Source of the DNA: Phoronis australis
Lineage: Eukaryota > Phoronida > Phoronidae
Assembly: GCA_002633005.1 (NCBI GenBank)
Contig: NMRA01001062.1
Span: forward strand, 4,428 to 61,359
Length of the DNA: 56,932 bases
Reading direction: 5' to 3'
How positions within the stretch are numbered: position 1 is the stretch's first letter; each line of letters begins with the position of its first letter. Of the stretch, positions 47,001 through 56,932 are shown piece by piece. The notes below the pieces were generated by a model that saw only the letters and a list, made by a program, of their open reading frames with translations, had not been told where the DNA came from and did not search any database. The translations under genes and the position numbers were made by a program.

Positions 47001-50000
47001 TGATTTACATTTAGTGCACTTTATTCATCCAAGTTATCACCAATATTGTTCTCAACACTTACCCTGAAATTTCCAAGAAAAATTCACTGTTCAGGCTTAA
47101 TCCCAACAACCAATTTATACGTGAGAGGCTTCCTTAAAGGTGCCAGTGTCTTTGGCTGAGATTGATTGACATCACTGGCTCTGCTGGGTCGAGCAGCCAA
47201 GACATATGATTGGTTCAATATGACAATTTCCGGCATACAGACCAGTCAGATGTTTCAGCTGGATGACCCAGTGGTACTGCCAAAGTCAATCACGTGCGGC
47301 TGTAGTGAACGATCATCTTGTGAAACATAGTAAGCAACTCGCTTACCTGTAGATAACAAATAATCAGCTTCAGTGGCAGTTTGCTGACGTATTCAGGAGA
47401 CAATATACACTGCAGGTGACGTGAAATGTTTCTTTTGTCTCACGAACATTCTTCTATCATGCTTGTGTGAAAAAGTATTGAAGACATTTGTGTGAGCGAA
47501 TCGTCTGTTCTCTAACTTTTTACTTTTAAACCCCAATTCATTTTCATGACAGTTTTGTCAGTTATTTGTATATGAAATTAAAGAAACTCCATTGTGTTCC
47601 AATCGTATGAAATATTTGATGAACTGATTTTTCTGATATTTTAGATCTAGTTCCGTGGGCCAGCTTTGTTGAAATGTTTTGTCCGGTGCTGTTGTGAGAA
47701 TGCGGTGCTGTAAACTAAATGAAGACACTGGACAGTATACCTCGATCAAGTTTGCCAAGAATGAGGCAGCCTGCTCGGTGAACTTGTTTCCTGGAAACAG
47801 AAAGGATGAGACATTGATTAAAGATGGTTAAGGTTATAGTTTTGTTGGGACTACAGATAAGACCAGAAAACATCTAGTTGCCTCTGGTCTGTACGTGACG
47901 ACTTCTTTTAAGACCTGCACTCACAACTAATAAAAACGCCTGCCCTCATCAATTTCACCCGAGGTCTAGTGTTTTTTGAAATGCTTCGCAAGGGCACGTA
48001 AGCATGGGTAAGTAAGGTTTGAAATGACGTTATCTGCCAAGCGATGAGTAAAAAAGAAAATCAAAGATCATTATTGCATGCCTCAGGTGGATTTCCTTTT
48101 TTTGAAAATATGAGCAACTATAAAAAGTACCACACCACCGACTCAATTTTCAAAACAAAAAAACAGAAACAACTAATATGCTTTTTGGCCTAATTGTTCT
48201 TTTGGCTTGCGTTAGGGTTATCTTGCCAAGAGTTGCGTTTTTTATGTGTTTTATTCGCAGTAAATTCTATTATTTGATAAAATATGTGATGTAAAAAAGA
48301 TTTTCAGAGATCTTAGACCAACCTCAGGTGCAGAGATACATGCTTAAAATGCAAGTGAGCCTAGCTCATAGCTCACTCTGTGGCTAAATAAACCGTGAGC
48401 ACTTTGGCTCTTAGAGGATGAGACAAATATCTCACTTGTTCAATTTCAAGCACAAATCCTCACAGTATACAGGTAAGTTAAGTGCTTCAACTATTGCCTT
48501 CGGTAGCTAATGAACATTGTTTATTGCATCACCTGATAACAACGTCAAATCTCTTGCTCGCTCATTGTAACCTGAATGTATTACATTTGCTCTGATTATT
48601 ACATGTCATTGTGCATTTTGTTTCGTTGTTTTCGTACGTGTACGTGTATGTGCAAAGCTTTCACTTGAGGCAGTCAGCTGAGCTTTTAACTCTCTATCTG
48701 TGCTCGGTCTTTTTAAACTTTGAATAAAAATGTAAGATGTTTTGAAAGTTAGATAAAAATGAGCAGAACTTGATTGATGAGAATTACAACTCTGCATTTT
48801 GTTATGTTTGAACATAATAATGTGGATGGCATGAACATGAAATGAAACTTTTGTACAGTGTCATGTCTGATATAGTGTACCTGTTGTCCCATTTTCTCGC
48901 CATTCATAAGCATTTGGTTTATTTACTTACCTTCTAAGCTCAAACTCTTTACGAGCTTATTTTCTTTAAGTACTTCACATAAGATTTCAGCACCTTTTGT
49001 TCCAAGATTGTTCTCTGCAATTGTCTGAAAATGTGTTGAATGGCATTAACATAACTTAGTTATAAAATTGATACATACTTGGCCCTTAATTTTAAATTTC
49101 TGTTTCTTAGATTATACTGTCTTATAAAGTTAACCTGATCAGGGGCTTTAATCTCTGTACTTGGAACATAATTAAATAACTGACCAATATGCATGGCAAG
49201 CTTTGAGTAAACTTTCAAATTTGTACTTAAATAACGCGACATGATTGATTGAATTTCGAGTCCGAGTTTTACTTCAGAGGTTAGATCTAGGACCTAGTTG
49301 CTCATTGTGTAATTGCATTTGCACAAACCTTATGCTCGAGCAATGTAACTATTGTGTTGGGACATTGTGCTTCAATGACCAGCTTCAATGGAATGAATTA
49401 AATTGTGAGTGAGTGGAGACAAATATCACTTTTATTAGGACTTCTTCTAGACAGTTAAAGTTACATTTCGCCCTGTGTAGCTGGCTAAAAAATGAAAATC
49501 AAGTCCAACTTTTCACTCTCATAAAATCGGTCTCATAACATCCTTACCCAATAGGATTCTATTTTCGTTGTCCATGGGCAATGCTCTATGTTCACCAACC
49601 CCAATACAGTTTGAGGCGTTTTCTCGAGTAATGTTGATGGTTTCAATGTTGCTGTTGGTAACCAATATATTATCCTATTGCTGTAAGGAATATTATGAGA
49701 TCAGTTTTAGTAGAGTAAAAAGTCTAATCCGATTTTTGTTGAGCCTGCATAACAGAGTGAAATGAAAATTTAAAACATTTTGTGATAAATATGGTTTCAC
49801 TCAAAATTTCCAACAGCCACACACTTCACAGAGCATTGACTTATCTCAGTTCTCTGTGAATTCGTCCTGGTGTTAAGATAAATGGTTTAAATTTGTACGG
49901 TGTGCTTGACTATTAAGAAATTTTAGCCTAAAATCTTGGTTTGTTCAATTGATCTGATGATTAAGTATTCATGAACTTGAGCAATGCTGACAATTAAAAG

Positions 50001-52067
50001 TGTGATTTATGACACCCAAGAGCATATGCCATGCAGAGGATTAATTTTGCTCATTTGTGTAATAAAGATTATTATCTCACACTTGTATGATGGTCTAACT
50101 TTTTATGTTTTATTGCTTATTTAAAGTGAGAGTCATCCCAGTTGCTAAATCGATCATCTGTGCTGTAAGTAGCAATTCAGAAAGTGGACAGACCACTATT
50201 GAAGTGTACACTTTCCAAAGTCCACAGAAGTGATATGGTATTTTTGATTTCCCTAAAATCAGTGTACAATTTCGATGTGCAAGGATTTAAATCAGTGGTG
50301 TCACTACTTTGGCGAAACCCTTGCCTACATACATGTACTGTACTTGTAAAAAAACTGAGTGTCATTCATAGTAGACAACTGTTCTAAATGCAGCTGTGGA
50401 TTGTTTGTCTATGATATGCTAAGAGTGATAATTTAACACAGTTCTTTTTGATGCTTGAATTGCAGTGTTTGATAAAAGCATTTTTTGAAATATCAGGGTG
50501 CATATGAATCTGATCGCGTTTGTTAAATTTATACGCATTATCAATAAACGTGTAAATGCACCTGACTATGTTGCATTATTTATGATATTACTGTGCATCC
50601 ATTACTTAGATAATTGCCGCTAGAACGAGATTGTTACAAAAAAAAACAAAAAGGGATAATTGTATAAAACATTAAAGCCGACATAAACGCATTTTTTGTC
50701 ACAAAATAACTTTTGATTTATAGATTCATTTCAGTTGTGAAATGATCCCATTATCCTTAATCAAATTAGAGGTAATTCATGATCCGGGGCAGCACTGACA
50801 CTTTGTTACAGTTCAAGATTGTGCTTCACAATTCAGTTTACCGTGTGGGGTCAATTTATGCGCAGAGCATGGTTTTGAGAAATAATGAACTGTCAATTTT
50901 TCATAGGTGGATCTACGGGGCTCAAGGAGGTCTAGACCCCCCATTTTTTCCCTAGATTTTAGTAATATCAAATCTAGAATTTTCAAATTGTTGACTCGGA
51001 CCCCCTTTTTAAAAAATCCTGGATTTGCCCCTGATTTTTTCCATGCCCAGAAACCACTTCGCATATGAACTAGGAACAACTTGTGATTAGAGTTATAACC
51101 CTAAGGGGTCGTAATCAAAAGATGGCTTCCTTGACGGACTGTGGGTTTGTTGGGGCGCTTTAGACGTTTACCAAACTGGTGATGTATAAATTTTCTTTTA
51201 GCATCTCGGCAATGTAAGAGGCCCCTTTGCCGTTGCTGTCCAAGTCGTTTGCTGTCAAGTCCAGGAGTTTCACGCAGATGTTGCTCTGAAAATGTTCCAA
51301 ATAATTGTCAATAGTCAATGGTACAACATTAACTTATCAAAGGTGTTTCGTTTGTCAGATTGACAGGGAGTATGTTGATCCGCTTACAGAAGATTTCCCA
51401 TTAAATCATCAAGAATGCGCTTTAATGAGTGCATTCCGGCAAAGTATGGAGGTGAGGACTTTCACGTGGTCCTCACTATACCAAACCTCTTGCCTGATCA
51501 TGACATCGATCTCGTGTGATTCCGTTTCAAATAACAACGTGTTTTGGGAAGCACCTGTGAGTCCTGTATTCGACGATATTCGCTGAAATTGTTCTTTTTG
51601 GTCTTCGTTCGAAGTGACACTTTTTCATGCGCTAAGTACTTACCAGTAATGCAGTACAACGCGCCTTAGCCCGTTACTTACCAGTAATGCAGTGCAAGGC
51701 GCCTTAGTCCCTTACTTACCAGTAATGTAGTGCAACGCGCCTTAGCCCGTTACTTACCAGTAATGCAGTGCAAGGCGCCTTAGTCCCTTACTTACCAGTA
51801 ATGCATTACAACACGCCTTAGTCCCTTACTTACCAGTAATGCAGTACAACGCGCCTTAGTCCCTTACTTACCAGTAATGCAGTGCAACGCGCCTTAGCCC
51901 GTTACTTACCAGTAATGCAGTACAACGCGCCTTAGTCCCTCGCGACCCAAGATGATGATACCGCATCCTAACTTCAGCCGTCCTCAAACTCTTATAGAAG
52001 AGACTGGCCGGCACTACGCCCATACTTCGGCACGTGCACAAATAGGCAGCTTGGCTTATGTCACCGA
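41046..52067 (-). CDS. LRRC74-like leucine-rich repeat protein with two C-terminal EF-hands; 5' end missing
   Basis: Minus-strand exons in order: 52067-51910 (5' part cut at the n), 51285-51172, 49024-48931, 47790-47741, 46967-46886, 46396-46311, 45268-45074, 44783-44688, 43559-43416, 42717-42604, 42062-41977, 41319-41046. All junctions keep frame and give about 497 codons. The first exon matches the N-terminal part of human LRRC74A (GVVP, HHLG-x2-G-x-KA). Then follow about eight RNase-inhibitor-type LRRs (LNLSHNKF, LDLSWNHL, LNLAWNGL, NPITMSGA). The C-terminus has EF-hand loops DRDGSKSLTHQE and DDDGDGEVDFGE, the second split by an intron, then a basic coiled tail. Likely a Ca2+-responsive scaffold; function not established. 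Earlier exons should lie beyond the window. Confidence 0.93.
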
Positions 52068-53298
52068 NTCCAGCCCCAGCTATCCGTTAGAGATACGGTA
52101 TAGATGGGCAACATCAACAACATTGTTGCAGCTACTGGTGGTACTAACTATAATTATAACGAATTTGCATCTGGCCAACGATAGGGTAACAAGGGAGTTC
52201 AGAAGTAAATGTCTATAACTAGCTAAGCTTTAAAATAGCGTACTAGCTCTCAAAAAGTAGTGTGTCGTGAATGTCTTAAAATCGACCAAGAAACAAAACA
52301 GCAGAAAATATGATTGTTATCTGCTATTTTGGTGTACTTGCTAGCATAGTAGGGTAAGGTGCAGGCATTTCAAATTTCTAATTGAAGGTGATCGTAAAAT
52401 GATTGTTGTTCATCCAGTGTCCACTTTCATGGTGGATTGGTGGGTTGAAATGCATGCGCGTGTACACGTTTGTGCGTTTTCATGCTTTTAAATCCAGTAC
52501 ACGCCGACGATAAGTTCCCTATAGGCAATCTTCTGTCGTTGCTCAAACAAAAACCAGTCACTTACTACCGTATGTTCTTGCACTGAGGAAACGAGCATGT
52601 TCACAGTATTAGGGAATCTTTGAACAAAGAAGAAAGTGTTCCCTTGTCCATCTGCGACAATGGTGCACAGCCTCGCAGAGTTCACGAGCAACAAACTTGA
52701 TGCAACAGATTTCCAAGGTTACGTGTCACTATTCCGATGGTTCACTTCTCGCAAAGTCCATTACTCTGAAGTTTCACAACTCCGACAATTCGTTACTCTG
52801 ATTGTCTGCTAATGAGTCGAAACTGACATGAATGAAATATTGTTTTTTGTCCATTTAGTAACCGTTGCATACCTTTTGACTTAATTTGTGAAGACTGGCA
52901 GAGACAGGGTAGCCTTCTAAGTACATTTAGTTTTCCACCAGTTCCGTAGAGCGAGGTAATAACTCATCAATATCCCTATGTACTTCGTATTCTTTTAAAA
53001 GGATAGTAAACCCTGTGATGATTTCCACCAATCTTCGTTCCGTCACCTGCTGATGCATCTCTAGTGTCAACTATCTTCCCGCAAGTTAAAAGTATACCAA
53101 ACCGTTTTATCCTATTAACAGATACTAAAAATGACTTTCCCATCCAGTTCTTTGAAAGGAAATTATGCTCTGTAACGCCGGATCGACAACTCTCTAAAGT
53201 TTTGAGGAAAATCAGAAAACTTCTTACAAATTCTGACAAATATGCAAGCGTTACCTACGCTTTTAGCGAGTTAAACGGCATCTGTGGGAAAAGACCAC
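50937..53298. repeat. Segment repeated at 54537-56932 (probable allelic overlap)
   Basis: The 2.4-kb stretch 50937-53298 recurs at 54537-56932, starting directly after the n at 54536. It includes two LRRC74-like exons, the splice-donor minisatellite and the left arm of the fold-back. The coding part of the 114-bp exon differs at three bases, all silent. Confidence 0.85.
51635..51945 (-). repeat. 38-bp minisatellite containing a splice donor, eight units
   Basis: Each unit on the minus strand reads ACTAAGGCGCGTTG(C/T)ACTG then CATTACTG|GTAAGTAA. It repeats the last bases of the LRRC74-like exon ending at 51910 plus its donor site. Eight donor copies are present here and six in the copy at 55243-55470. 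Confidence 0.9.
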
Positions 53299-53960
53299 TA
53301 AGGACCATAATGTCCAATTCATGAGATAGTGTTGATTGCTGCTTTATCTTTCAAGATTGACGCCAATGATGCAACAGCAAGTGAGAGAACGAGGATTCGT
53401 TGAAATCATCAAAATAAGGTTTAGAATCCTTTTTAAGGAAGGAATCACGTGAAAATTCATACACCCCTTGTCATAGTTTGGACAATATGTCCCTTGGTGG
53501 GTGGACCTTTCCCACAGTTGCCGCCTAATTCGTAAAAAACCGTAGGTTACGCTTGCTTAGTCGTTTAGCAAACTTTGAGAGGAGTGTTCAAAATTTTCAG
53601 CAAACTTTTGAGGGTTGTCATTGGTTACAGAGTATTATTTTGTTTTAGAAAACTGGATGGGAAAGTCATTTTTAGTATCTGTTAATAGGCCAAACTTGGA
53701 TTTCCTTTTAAAAATGCTAGAACGTAGTTTTCCGTATTCGTAAGACATTCGTATGCGCATGAAATCAATAGTATGCGGACGTTGTTTTTTGGTGTAGGTA
53801 CACCACTCACAGCATCTAATAACCGAAGTATCGTTTACTTTTGCATGCAAAAGTATAAAAATTAAACCGGGCTCGAAAATTTAGATATTTTCGGAGTAGT
53901 GAACCTTCGGAGTAGTACACCTTCACAATAGTGTGCTATGCCCATTTCCAGCGATGTAAG
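52730..53960. mobile_element. Fold-back element with long inverted arms
   Basis: The reverse complement of about 53290-52730 matches 53525-53960: blocks CCGTAGGTTACGCTTGC against GCGTAGGTAACGCTTGC, AACTGGATGGGAAAGTCATT, TTTAGTATCTGTTAATAGG, and AGTGAACC(A/T)TCGGA. Arms are several hundred bases, separated by about 230 bases. No transposase is visible. Fits a MITE or fold-back transposon. Confidence 0.6.
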
Positions 53961-54535
53961 TAACATGCAAAATACAACCAGATAAAAATTACGTCAAGTC
54001 ATTCTCAAACTAAACAATCACGTCTAAATATGTATTTAAGCACGCCTGATTTGAAAGTTTGGCGGGTCGACCTATGCAAAATATCAAAGGTCCAATGTTC
54101 CAGATATTCGAACCACCCCCTGCGCAATGCTGGCTACGGGCCTGTACTGAAGCTTCAAGAACAAACACGCTGTTTCACACAAGGAAGTTAAAATTATACA
54201 TACTAATAATCAAAGAAATTAAATTCTTTTCAACTGGATTACTAAAAATCGTAAAAGCCCTCGGGAGCGTCCCTTCTTAAGGAACTTTCCTGGATGGGTA
54301 AAGATTTACATTTCAAGATACGCATACTTAAGTTCAACAGGTTGTCAACTGAATTTGGTTGCCACTATTGTCATCCCAAGTCATCCCCATCCAATCGCCA
54401 ATCTGAGTCCCCCCTCCCTTGCAATAGGCATCCCACTTCCCAAGCGGTATGAATTCTTTGTACGAAAGTAATTCCTTTTCATATGACTTGTACGTACATA
54501 CTTGTACGCTTCTTTGGTTTGGAGATAGAAACACC
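53961..54535. other. No gene seen
   Basis: Unique-looking AT-rich sequence between the fold-back element and the n at 54536; probably part of an LRRC74-like intron on one allele. Confidence 0.35.
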
Positions 54536-54771
54536 NCCCCCCATTTTTTCCCTAGATTTTAGTAATATCAAATCTAGAATTTTCAAATTGTTGACTCGGA
54601 CCCCCTTTTTAAAAAATCCTGGATCCGCCCCTGATTTTTTCCATGCCCTGAAACCACTTCGCATATGAACTAGGAACAACCTGTGATTAGATTTATAACC
54701 GTAAGGGGTCGTAATCAAAAGATGGCTTCCTTGACGGAATGTGGGTTTGTTGCGGCGCTTTAGACGTTTAC

Positions 54772-54885
54772 CAAACTGGTGATGTATAAGTTTTCTTTCA
54801 GCATCTCTGCAATGTAAGAGGCCCCTTTGCCGTTGCTGTCCAAGTCGTTTGCTGTCAAGTCCAGGAGTTTCACGCAGATGTTGCT
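54772..54885 (-). CDS. Second copy of an LRRC74-like LRR exon
   Basis: 114 bp, phase 0 to phase 0, with intact donor and acceptor. The encoded 38 residues (starting SNICVKLLDLTANDLDSNGK) are identical to those of the exon at 51172-51285, with three silent differences. In the assembled order it would follow the exon at 55440-55615 and precede another copy of that exon, whose phase does not fit. It is therefore best read as the other allele. Confidence 0.75.
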
Positions 54886-55242
54886 CTGAAAATGTTTCAA
54901 TTAATTATCAATAGTCAATGGTACAACGTTAACTTATCAAAGGTGTTTCGTTTGTCAGTTTGACAGGGAGTATGTTGATCCGCTTACAAAAGATTTCCCA
55001 TTAAATCATCAAAATGCGCTTTAATGAGTGCATTCCGGCAAAGTATGGAGGTGAGGACTTTGGCACGTGGTCCTCACTATACCAAACCTCTTGCCTGATC
55101 ATGACATCGATCTCGTGTGATTCCGTTTCAAATAACAACGTGTTTTATGTTAGGAAGCACCTGTGAGTCCTGTATTCGACGATATTCGCTAAAATTGTTC
55201 TTTTTGGTCTTCGATCGAAGTGACACTTTTTCATGCGCTAAG

Positions 55243-55470
55243 TACTTACCAGTAATGCAGTACAACGCGCGTTAGCCCGTTACTTACCAGTAATGTAGTG
55301 CAAGGCGCCTTAGTCCCTTACTTACCAGTAATGTAGTGCAACGCGCCTTAGCCCGTTACTTACCAGTAATGCAGTGCAAGGCGCCTTAGTCCCTTACTTA
55401 CCAGTAATGTAGTGCAACGCGCCTTAGCCCGTTACTTACCAGTAATGCAGTACAACACGCCTTAGTCCCT
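55243..55470 (-). repeat. 38-bp splice-donor minisatellite, six units
   Basis: Counterpart of the array at 51635-51945 with two fewer units and some sequence differences. Confidence 0.9.
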
Positions 55471-55615
55471 CGCGACCCAAGATGATGATACCGCATCCTA
55501 ACTTCAGCCGTCCTCAAACTCTTATAGAAGAGACTGGCCGGCACTACGCCCATACTTCGGCACGTGCACAAATAGGCAGCTTGGCTTATGTCACCGAGGT
55601 CTTCTTCCTCCTCAA
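55440..55615 (-). CDS. LRRC74-like exon, full copy
   Basis: 176 bp from a TTTAG acceptor (exon start 55615) to the array-proximal GTAAGT donor (exon end 55440). Translation starts EEEEDLGDISQAAYLCTCRS and runs through GVVPASLFYKSL to GTKACCTALL. This is the intact version of the exon truncated by n52068, and it is the most 5' exon recognisable in the window. It differs from the other copy by an Arg to Cys change near its end. Confidence 0.85.
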
Positions 55616-55619
55616 CTAA

Positions 55620-56932
55620 AGCAAGTCACGAGACAATTTATTCGCAAAACACCTTGTCAGTNAACCCCCCCTTCCCCGGCCTCCCGCGGCCGGGAAAAGG
55701 TCCAGCCCCAGCCATCCGTTAGAGATACGGTATAGATGGGCAACATCAACAACATTGTTGCAGCTACTGGTGGTACTAACTATAATTATAACGAATTTGC
55801 TTCTGGCCAACTATAGGGTCACAAGGGAGTTCAGAAGTAAATGTCTATAACTAGCTAAGCTTTAAAATAGCGTACTAGCTCTCAAAAAGTAGTGCGTCGT
55901 GAATGTCTTAAAATCGACCAAGAAACAAAACGGCAGAAAATACGATTGTTATCTGCTATTTTGGTGTACTTGCTAGCATAGTAGGGTAAGGTGCAGGCAT
56001 TTCAAATTTCTAATTGAAGGTGATCGTCAAATGATTGTTGTTCATACAGTGTCCACTTTCATGGTGGATTGGTGGATTGAAATGCATGCGCGTGTACACG
56101 TTTGTGCGTTTTCATGCTTTTAAATCCAGCACACGCCGACGGTAAGTTCCCTATATGCAATCTTCTGTCGTTGCTCAAACAAAAACCAGACACTTTCTAC
56201 CGTATGTTCTTGCACTGAGGAAACGAGCATTATCACAGTATTATAGGGAATCTTTGATCAAAGAAGAAAGTGTTCCCTTGTCCATCTGCGACAATGGTGC
56301 ACAGCCTCGCAGAGTTTACGAGCAACAAACTTGATGCAAAAGATTTGCAAGGTTACGTGTCACTATTCCGAAGGTTCACTTCTCGCAAAGTCCATTACTC
56401 TGAAGTTTCACTACTCCGACAATTCATTACTCTGATTGTCTGCTAATGAGTCGAAACTGACATGAATGAAATATTGTTTTTTTTTTGTCATTTGTAATCA
56501 TTGCATACCTTTTGACTTTGTGAAGACAGACAGGGACAGGGTACTAGCCTTCTAAGTACATTTAGTTTCTTCCACCAGTTGTGTAGAGTGAGGTAATAAC
56601 TCATCAATATCCCTATGTACTTCGTATTCTTTTAAAAGGATGGTAAACCCTGTGATGATTTCCACCAATCTTCGTTCCGTCACCTGCTGATGCATCTCTG
56701 GTGTCAACTATCTTCCAAGTTAAAAGTATACCAAACCGTTTTATCCTATTAACAGATACACAAAACGACTTTCCCATCCAGTTCTCTAAAACGAAATAAT
56801 GCTCTGTAACGCCGGATCGACAACCCTCTAATGTTTTGAGGAAAATCAGAAAACTCCTTACAAATTCTGACAAATATGCAAGCGTTACCTACGCTTTTAG
56901 CGAGTTAAACGGCATCTGTGGGAAAAGACCAC
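55620..56932. other. LRRC74-like intron and left arm of the fold-back, second copy
   Basis: No further exon recognised. Contains a G/C-rich stretch around n55662 and sequence matching 52069-53298, including the left fold-back arm, which runs off the window end. Confidence 0.5.

Noticed and set aside
52976-56873. ORFs at 52976-53239 and 56613-56873 as a conserved gene
   Set aside because: They fall in a fold-back arm and its allelic copy; the same peptide recurs in the opposite arm with breaks, so similarity reflects repeated DNA.

Overview
The window looks like nuclear DNA of an intron-rich invertebrate animal. It carries three genes with many small GT-AG exons whose joined products are recognisable metazoan proteins: a torsin, an OCIA-domain protein and an LRRC74-type leucine-rich-repeat protein with EF-hands. 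Non-coding DNA is AT-rich and full of minisatellites and mobile-element relics. A marine deuterostome such as a hemichordate or cephalochordate is my guess, but the species cannot be fixed from the sequence alone. There is no sign of operons, bacterial genes or CRISPR.

Layout. (1) 0.9-6.4 kb, + strand: three tandem paralogues of a small secreted, N-glycosylated, probably GPI-anchored protein; the middle copy is a mosaic of its neighbours. (2) 8.1-9.0 kb: an unrecognised 275-residue ORF with its own AATAAA. (3) 10.7-12.1 kb: an F-box protein. (4) 12.4-15.6 kb: minisatellites and repeats. (5) 15.6-26.6 kb, - strand: a complete five-exon torsin. Its large first intron holds two adjacent LTR-type elements on the opposite strand, one carrying a broken zinc-finger/TatD-nuclease ORF. 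(6) 28.6-28.9 kb: a second TatD C-terminal fragment. (7) 29.0-37.7 kb, + strand: a complete eight-exon OCIAD1-like gene, with a tandem satellite in intron 5. (8) 41.0-52.1 kb, - strand: an LRRC74-like gene with two C-terminal EF-hands, whose 5' end is not in the window.

The window holds nine single 'n' characters. At most of them the flanking sequence is a near-identical tandem copy of a neighbouring segment, in the way expected if two alleles of a heterozygous genome were laid end to end. Several apparent duplications, including a repeated pair of LRRC74 exons, are therefore best read as assembly overlaps.

Most unusual items: a polymorphic 38-bp minisatellite that reiterates the 3' end and splice donor of an LRRC74 exon (8 units in one copy, 6 in the other); the TatD-carrying element with identical 168-bp direct repeats; the mosaic secreted-protein gene; and a fold-back element near 53 kb.
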